Assembly (NCBI GenBank): GCA_015059715.1
Contig: SUZV01000004.1
Location: forward strand, 1 to 64,000
Source of the DNA: Rikenellaceae bacterium
Lineage (GTDB): Bacteria > Bacteroidota > Bacteroidia > Bacteroidales > Rikenellaceae
Direction of reading: 5' to 3'
Length of the DNA: 64,000 bases
In this document: positions 53,953 through 63,549 of the stretch, piece by piece
How positions within the stretch are numbered: the stretch's first letter is position 1
Layout: every line of letters begins with the position of its first letter
Notes under the pieces: model-generated
What the model saw: only the letters and a program-made list of their open reading frames with translations
Told to the model about the DNA's origin: nothing
The model's database searches: none
Position numbers and translations under genes: made by a program

Positions 53953-55302
53953 TTACTCTATGCGGTAGCTATACTTGCCCTCGGTAATCTCCTCTATCGA
54001 CAGGCTCTCGTAGACGATGTTATAACCTCCGTAGTTATGAGCACTTACGCCGTAAGTCTCCTCCTCGTACAGGAAGCCAAGGTTATTATCCCTCTGCCAA
54101 ATCATTGTCGAGTATGCCGAATTGAGCGTCGACACCTGCAACACACCATCCCAATCGCGGGCAAGCTCATAAGGCGACAGATAGTCCTCAACCTCCGAGG
54201 CCAACTCCTTGTAGTAGATACCCACATTTGCACGCTGTGGGCCCATAGGCAACGACTGCAACAACAGATACATCTCCTCCTTGTCGGCATTACGCACTAC
54301 GGGGATTACCTCAACCTCGCCATTTGTCGAGTTGTCGATGGCCGTGACACCATTGTTGCTTGCTCCCGAGAACTGGGCCGTATCCCACGAGCCTGTAGCA
54401 GTGGCCACATCGTCAAACGTATAGATGTTAAAGTAGCGACCTCCGCTGTAGCGCGAGCTGATGAGTATTGAGACATTAGGCAGCTCCTCAACCTTGGGCT
54501 CGTCCGCTGTGCGATAGACCGCCGGCTGGTTTATGTCACCGAGCACCCTCCAGCTACCTCCGAAGTCATCCGAGTAGAGCACATAATTCATGTGCGTTGC
54601 CGAGTTATCGCGCACAAGCACTGCGCAGTAGAGACGATAGTAGTTGCCCACCTTCACGGTGCTGCTCTGCATAATACGTCCCGAGGCCACGAACATCGAG
54701 CGCACAGGGCCATACGACGAGGCATCGAACTGCGAGTATATAGACTCGGCGATATCCTCGGGCTTGCTCCACGTATTACCGCCATCCTCAGAGTAGAAAC
54801 GAGCAATGTTCTGGTGACGCTGGCGCGTACCGTTCTGGAACGAGACGTTACCTGCGCAGCTCAACACAAGCACCCTATCCGACTCGCTGTCGGCCACGAT
54901 GCAGGGGTCACCATAGCCTACGCTCATAAAGTCTGTAGCCTCGGCACCCTTACCCTCGACGAGCACCTGTGTCTGGCTCCACGTATGTCCGTTATCGTCA
55001 GAGGTGCGATAGTGAAGGTCTATGCGGCCATTATTGACAACGCCAATATCCGACCCACTATGGCGATAGTCCACAACCGATATAAGTCGTCCTGTGCGGG
55101 TCACTGCAATCGAGGGGATACGATATGGTATATCCTCAGCACTCTTAACCTCAAAGAGGTCGCAACGCTCAACCGTAGGCATAGGCCCTGGCTCGGGCTG
55201 TGGTTTTGTGTCGTCATTCGACGCATTAGGCTTCGTACAGCCGTAAGATAGGGTCGCGACACCCAAAAGCGTGATAAGCGACAGTATAAATCCTCTCTTC
55301 AT
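53953..55302 (-). CDS. Exo-sialidase lipoprotein (GH33)
   Basis: The 449-residue protein has a lipoprotein signal (FILSLITLLGVATLSYGC). It then has the sialidase signature: YRIPSIAVTRTGRLISVVDYR (the R-I-P arginine) and Asp-box repeats SDDNGHTWSQ, SEDGGNTWSK and SDDFGGSWRV. Later arginines (VRNADKEEM region, DWDGVL) and the Tyr/Glu pair fit a six-bladed propeller. It should cleave terminal sialic acids from host glycans at the cell surface. No sialic-acid uptake or catabolic genes are in the window except NagB further left, which could act at the end of that pathway. Confidence 0.9.
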   Translation of the reverse strand: MKRGFILSLITLLGVATLSYGCTKPNASNDDTKPQPEPGPMPTVERCDLFEVKSAEDIPYRIPSIAVTRTGRLISVVDYRHSGSDIGVVNNGRIDLHYRTSDDNGHTWSQTQVLVEGKGAEATDFMSVGYGDPCIVADSESDRVLVLSCAGNVSFQNGTRQRHQNIARFYSEDGGNTWSKPEDIAESIYSQFDASSYGPVRSMFVASGRIMQSSTVKVGNYYRLYCAVLVRDNSATHMNYVLYSDDFGGSWRVLGDINQPAVYRTADEPKVEELPNVSILISSRYSGGRYFNIYTFDDVATATGSWDTAQFSGASNNGVTAIDNSTNGEVEVIPVVRNADKEEMYLLLQSLPMGPQRANVGIYYKELASEVEDYLSPYELARDWDGVLQVSTLNSAYSTMIWQRDNNLGFLYEEETYGVSAHNYGGYNIVYESLSIEEITEGKYSYRIE

Positions 55303-55324
55303 AATTCACTTTCGTTTGTAGTTA

Positions 55325-56068
55325 TTACTTGCGATATGTGTAGTAGGCACCCGCCTGACAGGTAGGCATAAGCACCATATCGTTTACGTTCATATGTGCT
55401 GGCAAGTTGAGCATCCAGTGTATCGCCTCGGCAATATCCTCACCCTTAAGGGGCTCTACGCCGCGATATACGCCATCGGCACGCTCCTTGTCGCCATGAA
55501 AGCGCACCTCCGAGAACTCTGTTTCGACCATACCCGGGCGCACCTCGCCTACCTTGATGCCTGCCGAGAGCAGGTCGGCACGCATAGCCTGCGATATGGC
55601 GTGTACAGCGTGCTTCGAGGCACAATATACTGCGCCATTCTCATAAGGCTCTGTACCAGCTATCGAACCGATGTTGATGATATGGCCACCTTGACCAGCC
55701 TCGACCATCGCTCCGCTTATAATCTTGGTAACGTAGAGCAGACCCTTCACATTGGTATCAATCATAGCGTCCCAATCTGCCGAGTCGCCCTTGTCTATAT
55801 GCTCAAGGCCTGCGGCCAAGCCTGCGTTGTTGATAAGGACATCTACCCTGCCGAGGGGCTTTAGATGCTCGACACACTCGGCCTCGCTACGCACGTCGAA
55901 GTTGAGCAGTTGGCAGATAGCACCCTTTGCCTCCACCTCGCTCTTTAGCCTCTCTAAGCGGTCCAGACGACGGCCAGTGATTATAATCTCGGTCTCGGGG
56001 GCTGCAAGACGCAATGCCGTAGCCCGTCCTATGCCCGAGGTTGCTCCAGTTACAAGTATTCGTTTCAT
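55325..56068 (-). CDS. Short-chain dehydrogenase/reductase (YdfG-like)
   Basis: The 247-residue NAD(P) enzyme has LVTGATSGIGRATALRLA (nucleotide loop), LINNAGLAAG (NNAG), a catalytic Ser in INIGSIAGTEPY, and YCASKHAVHAIS (YxxxK). The arginine-rich GRRLDRLERLK after strand 2 favours NADP. It is most like the YdfG group that oxidises serine or 3-hydroxy acids; the substrate is a guess. The start at ATG 56068 (MKRILVTG) is chosen because the 19 preceding residues are not family-like and lie in the leader. A TAAATTTG box lies at 56155-56148. Confidence 0.9.
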   Translation of the reverse strand: MKRILVTGATSGIGRATALRLAAPETEIIITGRRLDRLERLKSEVEAKGAICQLLNFDVRSEAECVEHLKPLGRVDVLINNAGLAAGLEHIDKGDSADWDAMIDTNVKGLLYVTKIISGAMVEAGQGGHIINIGSIAGTEPYENGAVYCASKHAVHAISQAMRADLLSAGIKVGEVRPGMVETEFSEVRFHGDKERADGVYRGVEPLKGEDIAEAIHWMLNLPAHMNVNDMVLMPTCQAGAYYTYRK

Positions 56069-56121
56069 AAGGTTTAAGATATATTCTAAAATTAGTAATC
56101 TCGTTTCAGTTTGCACGTGTT

Positions 56122-56155
56122 GCACTCTTTAGAGTGCTACAACCTCGCAAATTTA
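56122..56155 (-). promoter_or_regulatory. Promoter and 5'-end hairpin of the SDR gene
   Basis: The minus-strand -7 box TAAATTTG (56155-56148) is followed at the predicted start of the mRNA by a perfect hairpin, GCACTCTAAAGAGTGC (56137-56122). A 5'-terminal stem could stabilise the transcript. Confidence 0.45.
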
Positions 56156-56197
56156 CGAAAAATTTATAGAACATTCAACAACAATAGCCAAAAAAAA

Positions 56198-56505
56198 GAG
56201 AGTGAATAAAATGATGTAGTTTTATACCTGCAAAGCCCGAAAAAGCGGAGTTTACTTAGCATCTACCTTAAAGTCCTCCTTTTCAAAGGAGGATTTAGGT
56301 GGATTGTAAATATATAAACGAAAATGCGTCAGCATTTGAGGGCAAGCATATTTGTTGGGAGAAGGCATTAGATACAACGCTCGGCGAATTTCGAGGCGAT
56401 GGGCTGTACTTTGACGTACTGCCCATTGCCAAGATAATTTGTTAGCGGCAGCAGATGATGCCTTATCTCAACAAAGAACGACAAAATACACCTTTATTCA
56501 CTCTC
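56198..56505 (-). repeat. Dispersed inverted-end element, copy D (enlarged)
   Basis: The ends GAGAGTGAATAAAA and TTTATTCACTCTC match copy A, and GCCCGAAAAAGCGGAGTTTA follows as in copy B, but the interior is about 190 bp longer. The extra DNA holds the hairpin AAGTCCTCC-tttt-CAAAGGAGGATTT and a stretch shared with 10544-10573. It fills the whole gap between the SDR and the phage lysin gene. No ORF is seen. Confidence 0.75.
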
Positions 56506-56517
56506 AACGTAAACAAT

Positions 56518-56928
56518 CTACTTGCTGACATATAGCTGCCAGCCGCGCTCGACATCCTCTCTTACAGCCTCCTCGCCATTCTCCACCGCCGACATCGCGC
56601 ACACCACAGGTATCATATCGCGTGCCGAGAGGGTGTTTATCCTCTGGTCTGGAGCTATCCCCGTACGCTGCGACACTATGCGGATGTAGGCCTCGGTAAA
56701 GTTCTCCTCGGGTGGAGCATAACGGTTGAGCATCATACGTATAGTGTTAAGTCCATAGCGGCGGCGATAGGTATCCAGAAGCACGAACATAGCGCGGTAG
56801 CCATAGGCCATACTCTCAAACTCCTTGAACTCGATATCGCGGCTCGGCACCACCTCCCCAGTATAGCGAACACGCGAGCGACGTATATTCCCTGGGTTAC
56901 AGTTTCTCAAACCTCTACTCATCCTCAA
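56518..56928 (-). CDS. Phage lysozyme-like / virion structural protein
   Basis: The 136-residue protein begins with the RGLRNCNPGNIRRS motif seen in phage structural proteins of the P5/lytic-transglycosylase-like group. It continues with EFKEFESMAYGYRAMFVLLD and RIVSQRTGIAPDQRI. The likely role is degradation of the host wall at lysis or entry. It overlaps the holin gene by 14 bp and ends the minus-strand phage block, so it forms its 3' boundary. Confidence 0.75.
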   Translation of the reverse strand: MRMSRGLRNCNPGNIRRSRVRYTGEVVPSRDIEFKEFESMAYGYRAMFVLLDTYRRRYGLNTIRMMLNRYAPPEENFTEAYIRIVSQRTGIAPDQRINTLSARDMIPVVCAMSAVENGEEAVREDVERGWQLYVSK

Positions 56929-57340
56929 CCTCCTCTCCTACACGTCTTCTTACCCAGCGACCCATCCACTCGAAGAGCGACGAGCCGCTTATGGTCTGGG
57001 CATTCTCCAAGAATGACCATAGCTCTACGCCGCAGACAAAGCCCGTAAAGAGATTTGCCAAGTTCAGATGCATAAACTCCAAGAGATAATGGTCTATAAT
57101 CCACATCATAACGATAGCTATGGCCACAAAGCCAGCCTTGGCCACTGTGCGCCACGCCTTGCGGCTCTCGAACCACCAGGGTCTACCCTCGCGGCGTGCC
57201 ACAACACACGAGGCGATGATACCCGTAACAAAATCTACAACAACGAAGAGTATCGCAGTGGTTACAAGGGGTGCTATAGGGCACAAAAGGCCACATAACG
57301 ATGCTATTACAGCACTAATATACTTGAATAATATCTCCAT
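56915..57340 (-). CDS. Phage holin family protein
   Basis: The 141-residue membrane protein has about three spans (ILFKYISAVIASLCGLLCPI, TTAILFVVVDFVTGIIASCVV, VAKAGFVAIAIVMMWIIDHY). The VVDFVTGI motif and a basic/acidic tail (RWVRRRVGEEVEDE) are as in holins of Bacteroidales prophages. It should form lesions that let the lysin reach peptidoglycan. ATG 57340 is preferred over an upstream GTG. It overlaps the connector-like gene by 26 bp. Confidence 0.75.
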   Translation of the reverse strand: MEILFKYISAVIASLCGLLCPIAPLVTTAILFVVVDFVTGIIASCVVARREGRPWWFESRKAWRTVAKAGFVAIAIVMMWIIDHYLLEFMHLNLANLFTGFVCGVELWSFLENAQTISGSSLFEWMGRWVRRRVGEEVEDE

Positions 57341-57773
57341 AAATTGCACAATGATTCATCGGGTTAGCCTCGGCATTATACTCGGGCATCGCCGTAGCGT
57401 TAGCATTCAGATAGTCGGTCATACGGCGCGACAGAGCCTGTGCCGTAGACTTAAGCCTATTGAGCAGCAACCTATTCATCTCAAAGTCGGCCTCCGAGTA
57501 GTCCCTACTGCGGTCATAGTCACAACGCTCGCCAAGCAGAGGCTCAACAAGATAGCGTGTCCACGCAGCCACCTGGGGAGCAACATAATCGGCAACAAAC
57601 TGCGGATAGTCGCCCTCCAACAGCTTCTGGTACAACGGCTCGCCTACGATAGGCATAAGAAAGCGGCTCTCGGCAACGAGAATATCGAGAGGCATTATCT
57701 TCGAGGCTGTAATCACATAGTCGGAACTAAAGGCTATGGAGATAACCTCCTCGGGTGTTACTATTGTCTTCAT
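57315..57773 (-). CDS. Phage DUF6712-like protein (possible head-tail connector)
   Basis: The 152-residue protein resembles the DUF6712 family of Bacteroidales phages: TPEEVISIAFSSDYVITASKI, ILVAESRFLMPIVGEPLYQK, then PQVAAWTRYLVEPL. Its place next to capsid and portal genes fits a small head-completion or connector protein. The function is inferred from position. It is 107 bp downstream of the portal gene. Confidence 0.6.
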   Translation of the reverse strand: MKTIVTPEEVISIAFSSDYVITASKIMPLDILVAESRFLMPIVGEPLYQKLLEGDYPQFVADYVAPQVAAWTRYLVEPLLGERCDYDRSRDYSEADFEMNRLLLNRLKSTAQALSRRMTDYLNANATAMPEYNAEANPMNHCAIYGDIIQVY

Positions 57774-57880
57774 CCCAAAACATTTATAAACAACAGACTT
57801 ATATTCCTAATTAAACTTAGCACGTGAGCAGAACAAACATAGCATGATAAGCATTACAACTGTCACACGCCTTACGCTCA

Positions 57881-59113
57881 CTATTCGCCCTGTGTTTTAC
57901 GTGAGCTACTACGCCCCAGCTCCGCGAGAAATAGCTGCTGCTCGGGGTCCGACTCATCATACTCCAAGCCATCGGCCTTGCGGGCCTCCCACACCCTCAT
58001 ATACTGAGGCTTCGAGCGCGATGGTGGGCGGTTGACAATCTCAAGCGACGAGGCCTCGACACCCATAACCTCCTCGATGATACGACGTATGGGTTCAAGC
58101 AGCTGCGCCTGCTTTGGCAGGATAACCGTATTGAGTGCCACCTCGTACTCATGCAGTATTCGGTCTGTGGAGAACCCCGACGAGTAGTCCAAGCCGCTGA
58201 GCGAGCGAAACCACGAATGTGCCACCACAAGGTCCGACTCGGCCTGAGTATGCAGGCTCTGCCAGTCGCCATCCGAGGTTGTATCTATCGGTATAAAGCG
58301 CGAGGTGCTATCCGTTGACCTATCGCCACGAAGCACGAAGAGCACCTGCCCCGGGCGACCGCCAAACTTCTCCTCGGCAGTGCGCACAAGCCTATCCGCC
58401 TCATCCTCGCTCTCGACAACACCGTCGAGCATCATAACTCCCGAGAGTTGGAAAGAGTTATCTATGCGCGAGATATTCCACCTATCCGTCTTGTAGACTA
58501 TCGCCGCAGCATCAAGGCCCGCGATGTAGGGGGCTACGCCATAGTGCGAAAACATCGGCTCATACTCCTTGTAATGGACCACCGTGCGCAATGTGCCATC
58601 CACCGAGGCCTCAAAGCGAGGATATAGCGGCAGGCTCTTAGCCTCCGAAGGTGTAAACGACGACCAGTCGTGGTGTATGACGACATCCTGCGAGTCGGAG
58701 GATATGCGGCACTTCGAGGCATCGATGTGGTAGAACGAGAGAAACGAGTGGTGCGAGTCGGTGACCACCTCCATAAAGGCGTTGCCAAACATCGCCTCGT
58801 CCATAGCTAAGCGCGATATAACGCTGCGCATACTCTCACCATCGCCATTCACCGAGTCGATAAAGTGAACAAGGAGCCTATTACGCTCGTTACACACAAC
58901 GCCCTTGCCTGCGATATAGTCAGCCTTATCGTTAATAATTCGGCGGTGAGCCACCGAGCGTCGCGCCAAGAGCGAGAGGGCCGAGGGCAGCATATTATCG
59001 CTACCCCACCGCCACACCTTCGAGTGCTGGGTGGCACTGCCACCGCCCGAGCCCAAAAGAGGCTCGGAGCGGTTTGAAATAGAGGCCACACGTGTAGCAA
59101 TCTTCTCAGTCAT
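57881..59113 (-). CDS. Phage portal protein
   Basis: The 410-residue protein has portal family features: VWRWGSDNMLPSALSLLARR, IINDKADYIAGKGVVCNE, a central FGNAFMEVVTDS, and ILHEYEVALNTVILPKQAQL at the C-terminus. Portals form the dodecameric gate through which DNA enters and leaves the head. It lies 31 bp downstream of the capsid gene. The serine-rich C-terminal tail and charged end are normal for the family. Confidence 0.8.
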   Translation of the reverse strand: MTEKIATRVASISNRSEPLLGSGGGSATQHSKVWRWGSDNMLPSALSLLARRSVAHRRIINDKADYIAGKGVVCNERNRLLVHFIDSVNGDGESMRSVISRLAMDEAMFGNAFMEVVTDSHHSFLSFYHIDASKCRISSDSQDVVIHHDWSSFTPSEAKSLPLYPRFEASVDGTLRTVVHYKEYEPMFSHYGVAPYIAGLDAAAIVYKTDRWNISRIDNSFQLSGVMMLDGVVESEDEADRLVRTAEEKFGGRPGQVLFVLRGDRSTDSTSRFIPIDTTSDGDWQSLHTQAESDLVVAHSWFRSLSGLDYSSGFSTDRILHEYEVALNTVILPKQAQLLEPIRRIIEEVMGVEASSLEIVNRPPSRSKPQYMRVWEARKADGLEYDESDPEQQLFLAELGRSSSRKTQGE

Positions 59114-59144
59114 AACTTCAACAATTTAATCGTTAATAGTCAGA

Positions 59145-60113
59145 TTAGAAACCAGCCAATACCATCAACTCCTCGTCAAGAATCTCGGTACCCGCCATAA
59201 AGATTGCCCTCTGGCGATTCTCCATAAGGTCGGGGTTGTACCACATACGCACCTCAGAGCCTGGGTAGTCGGCGGTGTTTACCGCAAGAGCAAGGTTACG
59301 GCTATCGGTGAGCAGACAGTGGGTCTGCACCGCATCGCCACGTGCTGCGAGCATCTTAGACACTCCAGTGTCGACAATCTTAATACCGTGATAGGTGAGC
59401 TCTCTACGGCCCGACACGAGGTCTACATAGGCACTGTCGCCACCGCGATTATCGAGATACTGCTCATAGGCATCGCATATATCCGTAGTTACGTAGAAGG
59501 CCAGATGACCCTCCGACTTCAGGGCCTTAAGCTCCAACGGCGCAATGCTCCACATTCGCTGGAAGAGGTCGATAACGTTGTCGGCATTAACACCCTCCTC
59601 CGAGAAGTCTACATAGGGGGCACTGACCTCCTCGCGATAGATACGCGCCAAGGTAAAGAAGCCGTTAATAAGGTTAAAACTACTCTTTGTCGTGTCGCCT
59701 ATCCACATCGACACACGTAGGCTCTCGGCTATCGAGGCGCGGAACATCTCTGTTTCGGCCTGTTCAAGCTCACTACCCGTAAGGTCGTCAAGATTTACAT
59801 CCGAGCGTCCCACGATAAGCTCGTAGACCTGCTGGAAGTAGTCCGAAGCCGAGAAGCCCACCTCGGCCTTCATCTTCTTCAGGTCGATACGCTTCTGCTG
59901 GCGCAGTGCCGAGTCACCGCCGCTCCAACCCGACGAATAGCTCTTAAGCAGGTCGGCACGAGGGCTCCACATCTGCACCGTAGTGGGCACAGGCATATTG
60001 TACATCACGCGAATACCGAGCTGCTCGGCATTCTGGCCCGCAAACATAGGGCGGAAGAAGATTGTCTCAAGGTCACGACCAGTGTAGGTCTTTGGATTTT
60101 CAATAAGTCCCAT
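59145..60113 (-). CDS. Phage major capsid protein
   Basis: The 322-residue protein has HK97-type capsid features: an E-loop-like region near 70-100 and then beta-rich P and A domains (GHLAFYVTTDICDAYEQYL, YHGIKIVDTGVSKMLAARGD, VRMWYNPDLMENRQRAIFMA). It lies directly downstream of the prohead protease gene and upstream of the portal, as expected. It lacks an obvious delta-domain, so the scaffold may be the C-terminal tail of the protease protein. Confidence 0.72.
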   Translation of the reverse strand: MGLIENPKTYTGRDLETIFFRPMFAGQNAEQLGIRVMYNMPVPTTVQMWSPRADLLKSYSSGWSGGDSALRQQKRIDLKKMKAEVGFSASDYFQQVYELIVGRSDVNLDDLTGSELEQAETEMFRASIAESLRVSMWIGDTTKSSFNLINGFFTLARIYREEVSAPYVDFSEEGVNADNVIDLFQRMWSIAPLELKALKSEGHLAFYVTTDICDAYEQYLDNRGGDSAYVDLVSGRRELTYHGIKIVDTGVSKMLAARGDAVQTHCLLTDSRNLALAVNTADYPGSEVRMWYNPDLMENRQRAIFMAGTEILDEELMVLAGF

Positions 60114-60151
60114 AATTCTAAAATTTTAATTGTTAGTGAATCTGTTATTAT

Positions 60152-60169
60152 ACTCTATTTGAATAGAGT
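60152..60169 (-). other. Hairpin between protease and capsid genes
   Basis: ACTCTATTTGAATAGAGT is an 8-bp perfect stem with a two-base loop in a 170-bp gap. It could be an mRNA processing or stability site raising capsid over protease expression. Confidence 0.4.
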
Positions 60170-60285
60170 GCGCTCTTGGCATCGATGTCTGACCTCTCAT
60201 AGCCTCTGATTGTCGGTAATATGTTTTTGCTCCCCAAGAGGTGCGACATCGCACCAGGCTACGCACTTCGAGTCCTTTACCGTAG

Positions 60286-61188
60286 CTACTGGCGGCGCAT
60301 GTTGCGAGCGTCCGACTCGTAGGCCATAGTTCGTGAGTCGCGATGCGGCTCAACAAGGTCGGGGTCTTGCACGCTCTTCGTTACGGTAGGCTGCGCCTGG
60401 CGTTGCGCCTCGTCGAAGACTACGACCGAGCTGTCGGCTACGGCCTGAGGCTGCGACACCTCTACTGCATGATGTGCGGTGTAGTTCACATCTCTAAACT
60501 CCTCGGCATCAAGCTCCTCCTCGACATCATCACCAATGCCTATCGCCCTGAGCAGAGCCTGCACGCCACGCTTGGCACGTTGTGCCAATGACTGTTCCTT
60601 CTCCTCATCAAGGCGAGCATCTACCAAGCCTAAAGCTATAGCCTCGTCGGGCGAGAGCCAGCGACCGCGTCCACCATTCTCGGCCATCAGCGCGGCCATC
60701 TCCTCGACGCTACGCCCCGAGTGAGTAGCGTAGATATCAGCAATACGCTCATCCGTTTTTTGGAGCATCTCGACCTCGGCACGCAGCTCCTCAACGTTTC
60801 CCTCTATGGCCGCTATCGAGTTATGCACTAAGTATAGCGATGTTGGGGCTATGAGCCTGCACCCTTGGCTTGCCGCTTGTGCCACGATTGTAGCTGCCGA
60901 GGCGGTATATCCGTAACAGCAGGTTATCACCTTAGCACCCGTAGCTCGCAACGCCTCGTATATGAGTAGCGCATCGTTAACACTACCACCCGTTGAGCGT
61001 ATGTTTACACGTATCTGGCTATGCTCGATGTCGGCAATGCGCATCAGGCTTGCCTTGAATCGCTCGTATGTCGCCACATAGCTCTCGTGGTCACCGAACT
61101 GGCACTCCTCGGGGACTCCGATGGTACCCTCGATGTCGATAATGGCACAATCGGCCTCATTCTTAATTTTGATAAATTCGTTCATCAT
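60286..61188 (-). CDS. ClpP-like prohead protease with scaffold-like tail
   Basis: The 300-residue protein has a ClpP/SppA-like serine protease domain (about 1-200): RVNIRSTGGSVNDALLIYEA, the catalytic Ser in CYGYTASAATIVAQAAS, the His in LYLVHNSIAA, and an Asp near DERIAD. The C-terminal 100 residues are acidic and disordered-looking (IGDDVEEELDAEEF), as in protease-scaffold fusions. It matures the phage head by cleaving the scaffold and capsid. It precedes the capsid gene. Confidence 0.78.
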   Translation of the reverse strand: MMNEFIKIKNEADCAIIDIEGTIGVPEECQFGDHESYVATYERFKASLMRIADIEHSQIRVNIRSTGGSVNDALLIYEALRATGAKVITCCYGYTASAATIVAQAASQGCRLIAPTSLYLVHNSIAAIEGNVEELRAEVEMLQKTDERIADIYATHSGRSVEEMAALMAENGGRGRWLSPDEAIALGLVDARLDEEKEQSLAQRAKRGVQALLRAIGIGDDVEEELDAEEFRDVNYTAHHAVEVSQPQAVADSSVVVFDEAQRQAQPTVTKSVQDPDLVEPHRDSRTMAYESDARNMRRQ

Positions 61189-61224
61189 AGCTTAGTTGTT
61201 TTAGGTTTATTAAAAGAGGGGGTA

Positions 61225-63549
61225 TCAGTCACACAGCATACGTCTAAAGCGGCAGCGTGCCACACCCTCCTCAGCATCGTAAGAGAGTATCTCGTCAAGA
61301 CGAAAGAGTGAGCTATTCTCACCTACGCGGAGCCGAAAGCGCGAGCGGAAGTTACCACCCTCGGCATCGGGGTCAAAGAGCGCGGCGTAGCGTATCGCCG
61401 AGAGGGCTATCTTTGTCGTTAGATACTGGCGACTCTGTAGCTCACGCAGCTCGTTGTCGTAGTAGCGGTGCAGCCCCTCGCACCCATCCCTATCCTCGAA
61501 GCATAGCGTCTGACCCTGCTTCGGAGCATGAAATGCCAGCATCGGGTAGCCATCACACTCTATCGGCAGTGGCCAACGCTCCTCCTCGCCCAACGGCTGT
61601 ATGCCGTAGTAGAGCGCGATACGTGGCGACACATACTCCTCAGGCTCTACCGTATCGCGATTACCAACCACCAGCACCTCGGCCGAGGGTGCCGCGCCCA
61701 CCACACCAGCCATCGTTGCCGTAGCACTAAAGAGCGGATTTAAGCGTCTATCGATACTTCGCTTTGCGGCATAGTTTGTTTGCGATATGCTCCATCTGCC
61801 AAACTCGCCATCTACACCCGAAGTGAGGCGTTTTGTCGCAGCATCCGAGGGTTGATAGCCGAGTGTCGTTGCTATGAAGCTCTCCGTAGCACACTCCTCG
61901 ATAATCTGGTCATCGTCGAGCTGATACTCTCGCCAGTCGACCTCCTCGCCCTGGTAGAAGTCGTCATAAGGCTCTATAAACACCCTCTTTGAGGGGCGAT
62001 GCGAGTAGATTCTTAGGTTAAACATCTGCGCCAAGGCCTCCAACAGCTCGGCCTGCGAAAAGTCGTGGTTAGCAACATCCTTAAACTTTATCACCTCACC
62101 ATAGCCAGCTGTACCACCAAATCTCGGCACTATGCTACACCCTGCGTGTAGCGTAAGCTGCTGCCCCTCCTCTGCGCCATAGAAGTATATCTCGTCGAAC
62201 ACCTTCGGAGAGGTGGGGGTAACAACCTCGTAGGGTGTGCGGATGTTAACCTCAACTTCGCGTCTACCCTCAGCCTCGACATAGCCATCGTACAACGCCC
62301 AATCGCCATAAAAGTGGGTATAGGCATCCTCGCCACTCGGCTTCACATATACCTTGACAGGCCCCGAGACACTATTTACAAACTTAACCTTGGCTACGTT
62401 GCCTCGAATAACCCCATAACTTCCGAGATAGTAGCTGTTGCTGGCATCGTAGTCGAATATTATGAGCGTGTACTCTACGCCTGTTATGACCTTATCGCGT
62501 TGGTCGCGGAAGTTGTTTATCAGGTCGATATTAACATAACACTCATTACCAAGGTATAGCTTATCGAAACCCACAAGCCTTGTCGATGATGCTATGCGAT
62601 AGTCTGTCGTATAGCGCAGGTGAATGTCAAAGGCTGTGCGTATCTCGCGCTTTGGGTAGAACTTAGGCCTGCCATTCTCGAAGCGGAAGCAGCCACCCAT
62701 CGCGAAGGCATCGGAGCAGGCTACGCCACTCTCGTCAAGAGCCGTAGGGTCTACCGTATCGACCACATAACCCACATACGAGCCACCCACAGGACCCCAG
62801 GCATCTACTCGCCCTATCTGCGAGGCTGTGGCCGAGGCCGAGAATCGCCTCAGGGCCTTAAACTCCATCGTGGCCAACGCCTGCGCCATCTCCACCCCTC
62901 GGTATGCCCCACTAATCATCAACCTCTCGACCAGTGGCGACGACAGGAAGTCACTACATAGCGTGTAACCACTCCCCTCGATTAACTTCTCGATAATAGC
63001 CTTCACCGAGAGAAACGGAAAGTACTCCTGTGGCAGCAACGTGCGCTGTGGAACAAACACCCCCGTATCATCAGCCTCGGCATACCCATCGCGACACATG
63101 GGCAGCAACCTCACTACGCCATCATCACTCCACGAATCAAATATCGAACTGAAGGTCATCATACGCTCACCCTTAAGGCCACTCTCGTTGAGCAACGTTA
63201 ACGCAGCCTCGTTGGCCCAACTATCGCCTCCCGAGCGCAGAGCTATGCGATATACGCACTCTGGGCCACGCTCAACAGCAACGAGCGACACTATACCCGT
63301 AAAGAGTAGCACCCCATCGACAAAGAGCTGGCCATCGTGCTGCTCGCTATTAAAGTCGCCATCGGTATACAACTCCTCGGCGTGGCCCAACATCTGCGCT
63401 ATGGTGGCCGTAGCAGGGATGCGAAACTCCAACCTCTCGTCCTCGCGCCATGCCGCCACGCTACGCATCTTCGAGGCTCTAAATAGCGGAAGATTAACAT
63501 CGCTATCGACTAAAGGGATATCTACACCATCTATTCTCAATACCATCAT
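61225..63549 (-). CDS. Phage tail/baseplate-type structural protein
   Basis: The 774-residue protein starts RIDGVDIPLVDSDVNLPLFR, then FRIPATATIAQMLGHAEELY, typical of large phage tail-tip proteins that begin with a domain shared with distal tail proteins. The centre includes HDFSQAELLEALAQMFNLR. The C-terminal part alternates beta strands. It should be part of the virion tail. It overlaps its upstream neighbour by 4 bp (ATGA-type). A specific subunit cannot be assigned. Confidence 0.65.
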   Translation of the reverse strand: MMVLRIDGVDIPLVDSDVNLPLFRASKMRSVAAWREDERLEFRIPATATIAQMLGHAEELYTDGDFNSEQHDGQLFVDGVLLFTGIVSLVAVERGPECVYRIALRSGGDSWANEAALTLLNESGLKGERMMTFSSIFDSWSDDGVVRLLPMCRDGYAEADDTGVFVPQRTLLPQEYFPFLSVKAIIEKLIEGSGYTLCSDFLSSPLVERLMISGAYRGVEMAQALATMEFKALRRFSASATASQIGRVDAWGPVGGSYVGYVVDTVDPTALDESGVACSDAFAMGGCFRFENGRPKFYPKREIRTAFDIHLRYTTDYRIASSTRLVGFDKLYLGNECYVNIDLINNFRDQRDKVITGVEYTLIIFDYDASNSYYLGSYGVIRGNVAKVKFVNSVSGPVKVYVKPSGEDAYTHFYGDWALYDGYVEAEGRREVEVNIRTPYEVVTPTSPKVFDEIYFYGAEEGQQLTLHAGCSIVPRFGGTAGYGEVIKFKDVANHDFSQAELLEALAQMFNLRIYSHRPSKRVFIEPYDDFYQGEEVDWREYQLDDDQIIEECATESFIATTLGYQPSDAATKRLTSGVDGEFGRWSISQTNYAAKRSIDRRLNPLFSATATMAGVVGAAPSAEVLVVGNRDTVEPEEYVSPRIALYYGIQPLGEEERWPLPIECDGYPMLAFHAPKQGQTLCFEDRDGCEGLHRYYDNELRELQSRQYLTTKIALSAIRYAALFDPDAEGGNFRSRFRLRVGENSSLFRLDEILSYDAEEGVARCRFRRMLCD

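Noticed and set aside
54592..55251. 219-residue frame antisense to the sialidase
   Set aside because: Shadow frame rich in His/Arg; the sialidase on the other strand has clear Asp boxes.
57120..57827. 235-residue plus-strand frame across phage genes
   Set aside because: Antisense shadow of holin and connector-like genes; composition not protein-like.
60126..60356. 76-residue minus-strand frame between protease and capsid genes
   Set aside because: It overlaps the protease C-terminus in another frame, and its composition is unlike the neighbouring phage proteins.
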